DNA from: Pontibacter aquaedesilientis
GTDB lineage: Bacteria > Bacteroidota > Bacteroidia > Cytophagales > Hymenobacteraceae
Assembly (NCBI RefSeq): GCF_014773225.1
Contig: NZ_JACXAJ010000010.1
Span: forward strand, 62,001 to 126,000
Reading direction: 5' to 3'
DNA length: 64,000 nucleotides
Under the pieces are notes generated by a model. That model worked only from the letters and a program-made list of their open reading frames with translations. It was not told where the DNA came from and searched no databases. Positions 35,414 to 43,749 of the stretch are shown here, piece after piece (the stretch's first letter is position 1; each line of letters begins with the position of its first letter). The position numbers and the translations under genes are program-made.

Positions 35414-35803
35414 ATGAGATTTATCCCAACCCGTTTCCACGGCATTTTGGATTATGTATATGGTATTCTTCTGATCGCGTCTCCGTGGCTTTTCGGATTT
35501 GCGGCAGGCGGGGCTGAAACATGGGTGGCCGTCGTAATAGGTGCCCTTGTGCTGCTCCAGACCGTATTCACAGACTTTGAGGCGGGCATCGTTAAAAAGA
35601 TCCCGATGCAGACACACCTGATGATGGACTTTGGCATAGGCGTTATCCTGGCACTTTCACCCTGGCTGTTTGGCTTCGCTGACTTTGTTTATGCGCCCCA
35701 TTTGATTTTTGGGGTATTCTCGATGCTGGCCTCGCTCACCACACACCGTACGCCTAGCAGAGCCTACAAAACCAATGTCGCACACGAAGAGACACTCCGG
35801 TAA
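35414..35803 (+). CDS. SPW-repeat membrane protein
   Basis: A 129-residue protein with four membrane helices and two copies of the SPW motif: ASPWLFGFAAG near 22 and LSPWLFGFADF near 84, each after a helix. An unusually good Shine-Dalgarno sequence (AAGGAGG at 35402-35408) precedes the ATG; most genes here lack one. The function of the family is unknown. The charged C-terminus is cytoplasmic. A hairpin terminator follows. Confidence 0.87.
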   Translation: MRFIPTRFHGILDYVYGILLIASPWLFGFAAGGAETWVAVVIGALVLLQTVFTDFEAGIVKKIPMQTHLMMDFGIGVILALSPWLFGFADFVYAPHLIFGVFSMLASLTTHRTPSRAYKTNVAHEETLR

Positions 35804-35820
35804 TTTTTTGACCGGGCACG

Positions 35821-35859
35821 AAAACAGGCTGGCTTCTAAAGTCAGCCTGTTTTATTTTG
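35821..35859 (+). terminator. Terminator after the SPW gene
   Basis: AAAACAGGCTG (35821-35831) pairs with CAGCCTGTTTT (35843-35853) over 11 bp, followed by a T-rich tail. Confidence 0.87.
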
Positions 35860-35883
35860 TCTGAACCTAAGCGTATAAATGCG

Positions 35884-35891
35884 TAAATTTG
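35884..35891 (+). promoter_or_regulatory. -7 promoter box of the ABC-F gene, nearly leaderless
   Basis: TAAATTTG matches the Bacteroidota TAnnTTTG box and ends only 4 bp before the ATG at 35896. Transcription would start at or within a few bases of the start codon, giving a leaderless mRNA. The nearest TTG (ending at 35859) is 24 bp upstream, somewhat far for a -33 box. Confidence 0.45.
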
Positions 35892-35895
35892 CCTT

Positions 35896-37767
35896 ATGAA
35901 TTACCTATCTGCAGAAAATATATCCAAAAGCTTCGGCGAGCGCTGGCTTTTCAAAAACCTGAACTTTGGTATTAGCCAGGGGCAGCGTGTGGCACTAGTG
36001 GGCGTGAACGGCTCCGGCAAAACCACCCTGCTCAATGTGCTGGCTGGCAAATTGCCACCCGACGAAGGCAGTGTGAGCGTGCGCAAAGAAGTTTCCATCG
36101 GCTTCCTGGGACAAAACCCGGAGTTTGATGAAGAGCTTACCGTGCAGCAGACCATTTTTTCGGGTCAGGGCGAGGTGCTCGACACGATCCGGGAATACGA
36201 AGTGGCCATTTCGCACCCGGAGACCAGCGCCGAGAAAATGCAGCATCTCATGGAGCGTATGGATGAATTGCAGGCCTGGGATTTTGAGATCAAAGTAAAG
36301 CAGATTCTCTCCAAGCTGGGTATTCACAACCTAGAGCAGCAGATCAAACACCTCTCGGGCGGACAGCGCAAGCGTGTGGCCATGGCCCGTGTACTCATCG
36401 AGGAGCCCACTATGCTCATTCTGGATGAGCCCACCAACCACCTGGACCTTGACACAATTGAGTGGCTCGAAGGCCTGCTCTCTACTCAGAACACCACTAT
36501 CCTGATGGTGACCCACGACCGTTATTTCCTGGACAAAGTAGCCACCGAAATAGCCGAGCTCGACAACGGCGAACTCTATACCTACAAAGGCAATTACAGT
36601 TACTTTGTAGAGAAAAAAGCTTCGCGTGAGGAAATGGCAGCCGCTGAAACCGAGAAGGCCCGTAACCTCATGCGCAAAGAACTCGACTGGATCCGACGCC
36701 AGCCAAAAGCCCGTGGCACCAAAGCCAAGTATCGGGTAGATGCCTTTGAGGAACTGAAGGAGAAAGCCGCCAAGAAAACAGCTGCGCCACAGCTGGAGCT
36801 ATCCGTCAAAACCACACGTCAGGGGGGCAAAATCATCGAGGTGGACCATATCTCCAAGTCCTTCGGCAACAAGAAAATAGTAGATGATTTCTCCTATGTC
36901 TTCAAAAAGAAAGACCGCATAGGTATAGTCGGCCCGAATGGGGCCGGAAAATCCACTTTCCTGAACATGCTTACCGGCAAACTGCAGCCTGACAGCGGCA
37001 CGATAGATGCCGGCCAGACCACCGTGTTTGGTTACTATACCCAGGATGAGCTCACCTTCAAAGATGACCAGCGGGTAATCGACATAGTGAAGGAGATTGC
37101 CGAAGTGGTGGAGATGGCCAATGGCGAGGTGATCACGGCCAGCCAGTTTCTGCAGCACTTCCAGTTCGCGCCGGCACAGCAGTATACCTTTGTGAGTAAG
37201 CTGAGCGGTGGCGAGAAGCGTCGTCTGCAACTACTGCGTGTACTGATCAAGAACCCTAACTTCCTGATACTGGACGAACCCACGAACGACCTCGATATCA
37301 TCACGCTCAACATACTCGAGGACTTCCTGCTCAACTTCGGCGGCTGCATGCTCATGGTGTCGCACGACCGTTACTTTATGGACCGGCTGGTAGACCACCT
37401 GTTTGTGTTTGAGGGCGAAGGCAAGATCCGAAACTTCCCGGGCAACTACACCGATTACCGCGAGTGGCTGAAGGCAGAGGAAAAAACCGAACAGGAGACA
37501 AAGCAAGCCGCCCCTGTTATGGAGAAGAAGCAAGAGAAACCTGTTAGCAAGCGCAAGCCCTCTTACCAGGAAAAAAAAGAGTTTGAGGAACTGGAGCAGC
37601 AAATGGCGCAGCTCGAGACCCGAAAAATCAACCTCATCGAAACCATGAACGCCGGCACCACCTCTGATCACGAGCAGCTGACAGCCTGGGCCACCGAATT
37701 GAAACAGATAAATGAGCAGCTGGAAGAGAAGGAAATGCGCTGGCTGGAACTGTCAGAGATCATGTAG
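35896..37767 (+). CDS. ABC-F family ATPase (Uup-like)
   Basis: A 623-residue protein with two ATP-binding cassettes. First: GVNGSGKTTLLNVLAG, LSGGQRKRVAMARVL, LILDEPTNHLDLDTIEWLE. Second: GPNGAGKSTFLNML, LSGGEKRRLQLLRVL, LILDEPTNDLDIITLNILE. The linker between them is charged and helical, and the C-terminal 90 residues form a Lys/Glu-rich coiled coil as in Uup. There are no membrane segments: ABC-F proteins act on the ribosome (or, for Uup, on DNA and ribosomes) rather than in transport. The long C-terminal coiled coil favours Uup over EttA. Confidence 0.93.
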   Translation: MNYLSAENISKSFGERWLFKNLNFGISQGQRVALVGVNGSGKTTLLNVLAGKLPPDEGSVSVRKEVSIGFLGQNPEFDEELTVQQTIFSGQGEVLDTIREYEVAISHPETSAEKMQHLMERMDELQAWDFEIKVKQILSKLGIHNLEQQIKHLSGGQRKRVAMARVLIEEPTMLILDEPTNHLDLDTIEWLEGLLSTQNTTILMVTHDRYFLDKVATEIAELDNGELYTYKGNYSYFVEKKASREEMAAAETEKARNLMRKELDWIRRQPKARGTKAKYRVDAFEELKEKAAKKTAAPQLELSVKTTRQGGKIIEVDHISKSFGNKKIVDDFSYVFKKKDRIGIVGPNGAGKSTFLNMLTGKLQPDSGTIDAGQTTVFGYYTQDELTFKDDQRVIDIVKEIAEVVEMANGEVITASQFLQHFQFAPAQQYTFVSKLSGGEKRRLQLLRVLIKNPNFLILDEPTNDLDIITLNILEDFLLNFGGCMLMVSHDRYFMDRLVDHLFVFEGEGKIRNFPGNYTDYREWLKAEEKTEQETKQAAPVMEKKQEKPVSKRKPSYQEKKEFEELEQQMAQLETRKINLIETMNAGTTSDHEQLTAWATELKQINEQLEEKEMRWLELSEIM

Positions 37768-37788
37768 GCTATACCTGCTGTAACATAT

Positions 37789-37833
37789 AATCGAGGCAAA
37801 AAGCAGCTCAGCTGTTTCTTGCCTCGATTTTTT
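37789..37833 (+). terminator. Terminator after the ABC-F gene
   Basis: AATCGAGGCAA (37789-37799) and TTGCCTCGATT (37819-37829) form an 11-bp stem with an inner AGCAGCT/CAGCTGTT pairing, followed by T-residues. It reaches the end of the converging gene. Confidence 0.88.
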
Positions 37834-39020
37834 TATTGCAGTCCTTTCACGGACACATAGCTTTTTTGGTTCCTCTCCCCGACCTTCACAATCTTACTCT
37901 CAAATTTCTTGGGGTTGTTGATAGTCTTGTAAAAGCTGTCCAGGTATTTGAGCGAGCGTTTCAAGTCGGACCTGCTCATGGGTTCGCACTGCCGGTAAAC
38001 GGCATAGATTGGCGTGCGGTACGAGTTAAATGTATTGACCATCTCACGATGTATATTCTCGGGGAAGGCATAAGCCCGGTATAGCCGCTGCTTGACCGAA
38101 CTTATACCTAGTTCGGGCGGTGGGCTTGCATAGGGCGCCGCTACCATGCCACAATAATCGAAGTCGAAGGGCACAGGTATAGGCGGCGCAAGTGGGTCTG
38201 TGTAGATAAGGTCGATGTTATGGCGGAAAGGCACTGACCAGTCTGTGTTTCCGATCATGTACTGGAACAGAGCCAGCCTGGCCATGGCCTTCTGGTCCGC
38301 CCGATCCATCCTGACAAAGACCTTCTTTGAAAGCAGCTTTGCCTTGTTACGGGAGGCCATATCTTTGTCGTCTTCGATCATAAAAGCATACCGTTGCTCC
38401 GTTTTCCGCTCACCCGCTGCGTCTACATACTCCACCTGGCAAAGGCGCACCCGGTAACTTTGGTCTGTGAGCACATTATAAGCTTTATACACCAGATATT
38501 CCCGCAACACATAATCCTCGCCTATGCAGTGCGTGACAAGCTTTATTTTATTCGAACCCGCGAAGATAGTCCCCTCCGGCATGGCTTTCCGGATGAAGTT
38601 GAGCATAAGCGGCGGAAAACGGCAAACACTTGGATCACGGCGGCGATTGCCCCGCACCATTACTTTAAGGGGCAGCGTGAAGGTTTCGCCAGCAGATCCG
38701 GTATAGGACAATGTCCCTTGGTGGTACCCCCGTTCGTCACCGCGATCTTTGAGCAGCTCCTGGTAATCCACTACCAGTCTGAATTGCAGAACGGTTTCGT
38801 CCGTAAACAGCGGATTTTCCTTACTAGTTGTGTTCTCAACCAGAGCTGCCTGTTCGCCATCACTTGCCGTAAGCGCCAGCGTTTGTCCCGAAGCCTGTTG
38901 CCATAGCAGCATAAAGTACACCAGCGGGTATGCAAAGCGGCAAGCCAGGCAACGCACTATCTCTGGTGTAATAACTGAAAGCATCCTTTTATTCTTTATT
39001 TGTATAAGTCTTCTTGGCAT
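37833..39020 (-). CDS. CotH-kinase-like secreted protein (tentative)
   Basis: A 395-residue protein whose first 45 residues contain a signal-like hydrophobic stretch (FAYPLVYFMLLWQQASGQ); a second Met at residue 13 may be the true start. The order of motifs resembles CotH atypical kinases: PLMLNF, then NKIKLVTHCIGEDYVLREYL (CotH: W-K-L-x-N/D..L-R-N), RYAFMIEDDKDMA (the Glu-containing strand), FQYMIGNTDWS, and PVPFDFDYCGM, where CotH has a D-F-D metal site. Overall similarity is low, so kinase activity is a hypothesis. It precedes no clear operon partner; the gene upstream is the phosphodiesterase-like lipoprotein. Confidence 0.6.
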   Translation of the reverse strand: MPRRLIQIKNKRMLSVITPEIVRCLACRFAYPLVYFMLLWQQASGQTLALTASDGEQAALVENTTSKENPLFTDETVLQFRLVVDYQELLKDRGDERGYHQGTLSYTGSAGETFTLPLKVMVRGNRRRDPSVCRFPPLMLNFIRKAMPEGTIFAGSNKIKLVTHCIGEDYVLREYLVYKAYNVLTDQSYRVRLCQVEYVDAAGERKTEQRYAFMIEDDKDMASRNKAKLLSKKVFVRMDRADQKAMARLALFQYMIGNTDWSVPFRHNIDLIYTDPLAPPIPVPFDFDYCGMVAAPYASPPPELGISSVKQRLYRAYAFPENIHREMVNTFNSYRTPIYAVYRQCEPMSRSDLKRSLKYLDSFYKTINNPKKFESKIVKVGERNQKSYVSVKGLQ

Positions 39021-39148
39021 TTACCATCAAAACCTCATACTTGAGGTATAAGCAGGCATATAAATGCGAGATAAAGCTTATTCGTTTTACCTTTTTGCCT
39101 GAACCAAATGCTAATACGACCGATAGGTATAGGCTCTGTTAAAATCAA

Positions 39149-40261
39149 TTACCGGCGGCCCTTTCCGGAAAACAGCTCTTCGATAACCCGCGCCTTTAGC
39201 ACAGTGGTGTCCATTTTTATTTCCAGCCGGATGGAGTCTTTTCTGGCTGCCATCAGCGTAGTGTCCATAGCCAGTTCCACTACCGTGGTGTCCACGCGGG
39301 GAACCACCACCACCGAGTCCATTGTGAAATTGAGCAGGCGGGCCACTGTGGGAGCAATGTCGATGAGGGTATATCGGGTTTCTATTTCTCCGCGCCTGAA
39401 ATCGGGGCCTAGTGCCAGCAGATAACTCTGTTGGCAGCCAGCGCAGTTATCGCCGTGCTCCATCCAGCCACCGTCTATCCCGTCCAGGTGACGGCCATGG
39501 TCTGTGGTGATGAGCAGTGTCGTGTTGCCTTTAAAAGGCGCTTGCTCATTCAGAAAATCCCAAAGCTCCTTCACATACCTGTCATTTCGCATAATACCCC
39601 GCAGGTAATATTCCTCGTTGCCGGCATGCGCATAGCCATCAGGCTCCATAAAGTTGATGAGCATCAGGTTAGGCTTGTGTGTGGCCAGCACCCGTTTTGC
39701 TTCTACCAGGGTAAGCGAATCCTGGCGGTAGCCGGTGCCGGGACCGTTCACGCCCGCATTCACCGACGGATTAAAGGTGCCCTTCCAGTCCGGGCGTTTG
39801 GTATCAGCCAGTATGTGTAGCTTGTCTTTGCTCGAAACGATCCAGGCGGAGGTTGCCGGTTTGCCTGTCTGCTTCAGATAATATTGAAAAATGGAGGGGT
39901 TAGCCGGAAGTTCATCGCCGTAATTGTCGATTGGCTGGTTTACCCCTGTCAGAATAGCGGCATGGCCGGAGTTGGTATAGGTATAGGCGTCATTATAGAA
40001 CTTTGGCAGAAAACTTCCCTCCTTTCTTAACTCGCCCGACATATTGGGAATCAGCCCAGGAGTTGCGCCCCAGGTTTCGGACCAGCGTGTCCCGTCGATC
40101 ACGACAATCACGACATACTCCGTGCGCATGCCTTTTTCTTTGGTATTCATGGAAGCACAAGACAATAGCAAAGCAATCGAAGTCAGGACCAATGCAGAGA
40201 ACAAGCCCCTACCGAACGTATAGCTTTTGTTTGTTCTGCGATCCTTCCAAAAAGGCTTCAT
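39149..40261 (-). CDS. Alkaline-phosphatase-superfamily lipoprotein
   Basis: A 370-residue protein with a lipoprotein signal (ALVLTSIALLLSCAS, Cys about 35). The metal and nucleophile motifs of the superfamily are present: VVIVVIDGTRWSETW, YTNSGHAAILTGV (the Ser or Asn-Ser nucleophile region), MEPDGYAHAGNEEYY, and LLITTDHGRHLDG followed by MEHGDN. Probably a periplasmic or surface phosphodiesterase/phosphatase. The C-terminal 60 residues (VDTTVVELAMDTTL and similar) are Val/Asp/Thr repeats not expected in the family. The substrate is unknown. Confidence 0.82.
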   Translation of the reverse strand: MKPFWKDRRTNKSYTFGRGLFSALVLTSIALLLSCASMNTKEKGMRTEYVVIVVIDGTRWSETWGATPGLIPNMSGELRKEGSFLPKFYNDAYTYTNSGHAAILTGVNQPIDNYGDELPANPSIFQYYLKQTGKPATSAWIVSSKDKLHILADTKRPDWKGTFNPSVNAGVNGPGTGYRQDSLTLVEAKRVLATHKPNLMLINFMEPDGYAHAGNEEYYLRGIMRNDRYVKELWDFLNEQAPFKGNTTLLITTDHGRHLDGIDGGWMEHGDNCAGCQQSYLLALGPDFRRGEIETRYTLIDIAPTVARLLNFTMDSVVVVPRVDTTVVELAMDTTLMAARKDSIRLEIKMDTTVLKARVIEELFSGKGRR

Positions 40262-40423
40262 GGTCTTAAGTCGTTGAATTATAAAAGATTCCCTTCATTA
40301 ATGTATACGAAACCAATATAAGTTATGGCGTAAAGGCCTTTACTTCGCGTGATCGTGCAAAACTTTGTCTATTATTTTGCGTTTGTCCCGAAATATCACG
40401 TCTTTGCGTACATCATAAACCAA

Positions 40424-40594
40424 ATGCATAAACAAGCAGCCATAGCGACCCTCGTTTTACCAATGCCTCTCGGCATGGAGCTGCTGCATGCTGTTTCCGC
40501 TGATTCCTATCGTGCGTCCTATTATTGCTACGGTTATTATTACCGCGGCTTTACGGCGCTCTCTCAGGCAATCAGGCGACTTTACAAGAAGTAA
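40424..40594 (+). CDS. Tyrosine-rich leader peptide of phhA
   Basis: A 56-codon frame (possible internal starts at 40463 and 40475 give 43 or 39 codons). Near its end it reads SYRASYYCYGYYYRGF: seven Tyr in 16 residues, including a YYY triplet at 40535-40543, then RRLYKK and a stop at 40592-40594. It lies 113 bp upstream of the phenylalanine hydroxylase gene, and a rho-independent terminator stands between. No protein family is recognised; its size, bias and position are those of an attenuator leader peptide whose Tyr codons measure charged tRNA-Tyr. Confidence 0.7.
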   Translation: MHKQAAIATLVLPMPLGMELLHAVSADSYRASYYCYGYYYRGFTALSQAIRRLYKK

Positions 40595-40663
40595 AAACCA
40601 GGGACAAACCAAAAAGGAACCCTGACTGATATAACTGAAGCAGAGCGAAAGCTCTGCTTTTTT
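40557..40663 (+). promoter_or_regulatory. Candidate tyrosine attenuator of phhA (terminator and antiterminator)
   Basis: Terminator: AAGCAGAGC-GAAA-GCTCTGCTT (40638-40659), 9 bp with a GNRA loop, then T residues to 40663. Alternative pairing: CGCTCT (40557-40562) and CAG (40565-40567) in the last part of the leader ORF can pair with AGAGCG (40642-40647) and CTG (40635-40637), taking away the terminator's 5' arm. A ribosome stalled on the YYY codons (40535-40543) would leave 40557 onward free; one reaching the stop at 40594 would cover it. No other plus-strand gene upstream needs a terminator here. Confidence 0.65.
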
Positions 40664-40707
40664 CATTTTATACCTAACTCAAACAACAAATTTTATAAAA
40701 CTCAACC

Positions 40708-41454
40708 ATGAACCTGACACAGAACTACAGCAGCTATACTCCAGAGAACCACCAGGTATGGGCCATCCTCTACGATCGGCAAATACATAACCTTCCGGGT
40801 AAGGCCGTACCCGAATTTTTGGAAGGGCTTGAGAAAGTAGGATTCAGCCGGGACCGTATACCTGACTTTGCTGAGGTAAACAGCAAACTGAAGCCCCTCA
40901 CAGGGTTTGAGGTTGTGGCTGCGCCAGGTATAGTAGACGACGCCTTGTTCTTCCAGCTCATCGCCAACAAGCAGTTTCCGGCCACGGTGTGGGTGCGCAC
41001 CATGCAGCAGCTCGACTACCTCGAAGAACCCGACATGTTCCATGACGTGTTCGGCCACGTGCCGCTCCTCACCATACCTGTGTACTGCGATTTCCTGGCT
41101 AAACTGTCCGAAATGGCGCTAGGTCACCTCGACCGCCCAGACATTATCGATCGGCTGACACGCATCTACTGGTACACCATCGAGTTTGGCTTGTTCCGCC
41201 AACCAGGTCAGCAAGCCCAGATCTATGGGGCAGGCATCCTTTCCTCGGTAGGAGAAAGCAACCTGTCTGTATCGGAAGAAAGCGTGAAGTTTGATTTTGA
41301 TGTGCAGCACATCCTGGATACAGGCTATATCAAAGAAACCTTCCAGAGTCAGTATTTCTGCATCAGCAGTTTTGAGCAGCTACGGGATAGCCTGCCAGTA
41401 ATCGAGAAGGCTTTGGATGAGTTGAGAAAGAAGGAATTTGCACCTCTGAACTAG
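40708..41454 (+). CDS. phhA: Phenylalanine 4-monooxygenase
   Basis: A 248-residue protein, the size of bacterial PhhA (catalytic domain only, no ACT regulatory domain). The iron-binding motif is intact: DMFHDVFGHVPLL with both His, and the Glu in YWYTIEFGLF. It hydroxylates phenylalanine to tyrosine with tetrahydropterin and O2. Its mRNA begins with a tyrosine-rich leader ORF and a hairpin terminator, so it is probably turned up when tyrosine is short, which suggests it serves tyrosine supply as well as Phe breakdown. No pterin-recycling gene is adjacent. Confidence 0.96.
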   Translation: MNLTQNYSSYTPENHQVWAILYDRQIHNLPGKAVPEFLEGLEKVGFSRDRIPDFAEVNSKLKPLTGFEVVAAPGIVDDALFFQLIANKQFPATVWVRTMQQLDYLEEPDMFHDVFGHVPLLTIPVYCDFLAKLSEMALGHLDRPDIIDRLTRIYWYTIEFGLFRQPGQQAQIYGAGILSSVGESNLSVSEESVKFDFDVQHILDTGYIKETFQSQYFCISSFEQLRDSLPVIEKALDELRKKEFAPLN

Positions 41455-41467
41455 TTCCTGAAACAAT

Positions 41468-41515
41468 ATTGGCCCACTCCTGCAAACTCCTGCGAGTAAG
41501 GCGGGGTGGGCCAAT
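41468..41515. terminator. Terminator between phhA and the converging gene
   Basis: ATTGGCCCACTCC (41468-41480) pairs with GGGGTGGGCCAAT (41503-41515) with one G-U. The tails are AT-rich but without long T-runs on either strand, so strength is uncertain. Confidence 0.6.
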
Positions 41516-41542
41516 AATTAATCTATAAAAATAAAAGGGAGA

Positions 41543-42214
41543 TCAATGCGTCAGTTCGTGGTTGATCATGAAACCCAGCTTGCGTGGCTTCGACAGCTGT
41601 GAATTTTCGAGCTTTTGCTTGTAGGTGATGCGCTCAATGTCAGACACATCCTGGCCCATAAGGTCGTTGTTCACGGCGGCGATCATGGCACTTTCCACAA
41701 TGAGCCGCAAGGTCGCATCCGTAATCACATTTCGGGCGATCTGGTCGTAAGGCAGGTCAAGCTGCTTGACACCCTCGATACAGAAATGATTTTCAATGTT
41801 GATGAGCATGCGGCCCACCAAATAGCCCGGGTCATCCAGACGGTTGTACTTGATGGTGTCGGCCATAAAGTTATAGGCCATGATGTGGCCAAAAAACCTG
41901 CGCCTGAAATCCTCATCAATATAATCCGTGCGCATGATCTCATAGTCGTCCGGAAAAGTGACAATGTTGGAGTGCATCACAAACACCAGCAAATCACCTG
42001 AAAACTTAATCTGAAACTCCAGGTCGCTGATGGCGCGGTACTCAATCACCACATCGGCGTTGTGCTTGGTAATGCGGTCTGTCAGCTCGGCTACGATCTC
42101 CTGCGAGATTTCCTTCATCCGATTAAAAGTATCCAGGGTATTGCGGTAGATGGCTTGCTTGGTAGTGGACTTCTGCTGCAGGCCGGTTATTATATCGTCG
42201 AGTCTATCTTTCAT
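41543..42214 (-). CDS. Conserved hypothetical cytoplasmic protein
   Basis: About 223 residues from the ATG at 42214, which begins MKDRLDDIITGLQQKST; 18 codons further upstream are AT-rich and unlikely. It has a helical N-terminus followed by an alpha/beta core (VVIEYRAISDLEFQIKFSGD, then MHSNIVTFPDDYEIMRTDYI, RMLINIENHFCIEG). No signal peptide, membrane helix or familiar active site. I do not recognise the family. It is convergent with phhA and lies 113 bp downstream of the CoA transferase gene on the same strand, without evident functional link. Confidence 0.75.
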   Translation of the reverse strand: MKDRLDDIITGLQQKSTTKQAIYRNTLDTFNRMKEISQEIVAELTDRITKHNADVVIEYRAISDLEFQIKFSGDLLVFVMHSNIVTFPDDYEIMRTDYIDEDFRRRFFGHIMAYNFMADTIKYNRLDDPGYLVGRMLINIENHFCIEGVKQLDLPYDQIARNVITDATLRLIVESAMIAAVNNDLMGQDVSDIERITYKQKLENSQLSKPRKLGFMINHELTH

Positions 42215-42326
42215 ATTGATAAGGGTATTCCTTTTTAAAAAATGGCTGTATTTTGTACTGTTTTGCAATACAAATAGTTATTGCAGGTATAGCATTCGGG
42301 CAATTCTGAAGCCGCCTGACCGACTA

Positions 42327-43517
42327 CTATACCTGGCGTTGCAGCTCGGTGAGTTCTTCCGGACTGAGGCCAGCCAATTCCTGCAACACTTGCCAGGTAT
42401 GCTGGCCATAAGCAGGGGGCGGTGTCAGGGCCGCTATACCTGCGGCGGACTCTTTGAACGCAACCTGCCGCAGGCCGGCTGAGCCCGCACTTCCATGCAG
42501 GCACATCTGTCGTGCCAGGGGCTGCTCGAATACTTCTGCTATGCTATTCACCGCCCCAGCGGGTACATGCCGTGTATGCAATGCCTCCAGCAAGCTACTC
42601 CGCTCCTGCTGCCCGATCAGCTCTTTCAGTTTCGCGTTGATGATTGCCCGATGATGCACTCTCGCCTCATTCGTTGCAAAATCCGGGTTCACGGCTAAAT
42701 CAGGGGCTCCCAGCACGGCACAAAGTCTACTAAACTGCCGATCATCGCCTATGGCCAGCACAAGTGGCAAACCCTCCTTGCTCATGAACACACTGCCGTA
42801 AGGGACTATATTGGGATGTCCCGACCCCATCCGTTGCGGATTGTACCCTGCCACCAGGTAATTGGTCGCCTGGTTGGCGAGTGCCGAAACGGCCGCTTCC
42901 AACAGCGAAACCGTTACATACTGCCCTCTTCCGGTGCGTTCCCGTTGCCAGAGGGCAACCAGTATACCTTCTTTGAGCTGATGTGCCGCCAGGATGTCCA
43001 TGAGGGCCACGGGCATTTTGGTCGGTTGCCCATCCGGGTCGCCGTTCATATACATAAAGCCGCTTTCGGCCTGCACAACCGCATCATACCCTGCCCGCTT
43101 GTCGTCCGCACCATAGCCGGTAATGTGTCCATAAATCAGCCTGGGGTTTAGTTGGCGCAAAGTATGGTAATCTACCTGGAGCTTTTCGGCGTCGCCGGGT
43201 TTGTAACTGGCAATCACCACATCGGCGCTTGCTGCCAACCGGTGCACCACTTCCAGGGCCGTCGGTTGCGTTATGTCCAGCCCCAGGGACAGCTTTCCCC
43301 AATTGGCTGCAGAGAAGTAAGCAGAGCTATCCGTATCGATGCGCTCTGAGGCCAGTTTCCAGGTACGGGTTACGTCGCCCTTGGTGACTGCATTCTCCAG
43401 TTTCACGACCGTGGCCCCCAGTTCTGCAAAAAACTGCCCAACGCTGGGCCCGGCCAAAACACTGGCCAGTTCCAGCACCAGCATACCTTGACACACGGGT
43501 TCTTCTGCTTTGTTCAT
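42327..43517 (-). CDS. CaiB/BaiF family CoA transferase
   Basis: A 396-residue class III CoA transferase. Typical segments: VLELASVLAGPSVGQFFAE at the N-terminus with the AGP motif, KLENAVTKGD, SYKPGDAEKL, IYGHITGYGADD, and YDAVVQAESGFMYMNGDPDG with the catalytic Asp region. It moves CoA between a carboxylic acid and an acyl-CoA donor. The substrate pair cannot be read from sequence, and no pathway genes adjoin. Its codons are rich in the AGGTATA word. Confidence 0.9.
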   Translation of the reverse strand: MNKAEEPVCQGMLVLELASVLAGPSVGQFFAELGATVVKLENAVTKGDVTRTWKLASERIDTDSSAYFSAANWGKLSLGLDITQPTALEVVHRLAASADVVIASYKPGDAEKLQVDYHTLRQLNPRLIYGHITGYGADDKRAGYDAVVQAESGFMYMNGDPDGQPTKMPVALMDILAAHQLKEGILVALWQRERTGRGQYVTVSLLEAAVSALANQATNYLVAGYNPQRMGSGHPNIVPYGSVFMSKEGLPLVLAIGDDRQFSRLCAVLGAPDLAVNPDFATNEARVHHRAIINAKLKELIGQQERSSLLEALHTRHVPAGAVNSIAEVFEQPLARQMCLHGSAGSAGLRQVAFKESAAGIAALTPPPAYGQHTWQVLQELAGLSPEELTELQRQV

Positions 43518-43592
43518 AGCGCTGCTCCGTTTAAGTAGAGTAAATTCTAAAAAGCCTGGTAGCTCATTTTAGCAAAGCTATCAAAAAGCCAC

Positions 43593-43628
43593 AAAAAAAG
43601 GCAGTTCTCCGGATAAGGAGAACTGCCT
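43593..43628 (-). terminator. Terminator of the 27-codon small gene
   Basis: AGGCAGTTCTCC (43599-43610) and GGAGAACTGCCT (43617-43628) form a perfect 12-bp stem. On the minus strand seven T residues follow (the A-run at 43593-43599). It is placed 38 bp after the small ORF's stop and 75 bp before the CoA transferase start. Confidence 0.92.
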
Positions 43629-43665
43629 ATATAATTTTGAAATCTAAAATCGAGTAGAGATGCCG

Positions 43666-43749
43666 CTATATCAGCATGAAGATCGCGTTGATGATGTTAA
43701 CGCCAAGAAGCAGATAGAAATTTGGTGAGTCTTGTATAGCTTTTTTCAT
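43666..43749 (-). CDS. Small hydrophobic protein, 27 residues
   Basis: ATG at 43749 to TAG at 43666 on the minus strand encodes MKKAIQDSPNFYLLLGVNII followed by NAIFMLI. A basic start leads to a single hydrophobic segment of about 16 residues, the plan of a tiny membrane protein. It is preceded by about 400 bp of AT-rich, gene-free sequence and followed by a strong, correctly oriented terminator that has no other gene to serve. That makes expression likely; no family is recognised. It could instead be only the coding-looking part of a small RNA. Confidence 0.55.
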   Translation of the reverse strand: MKKAIQDSPNFYLLLGVNIINAIFMLI

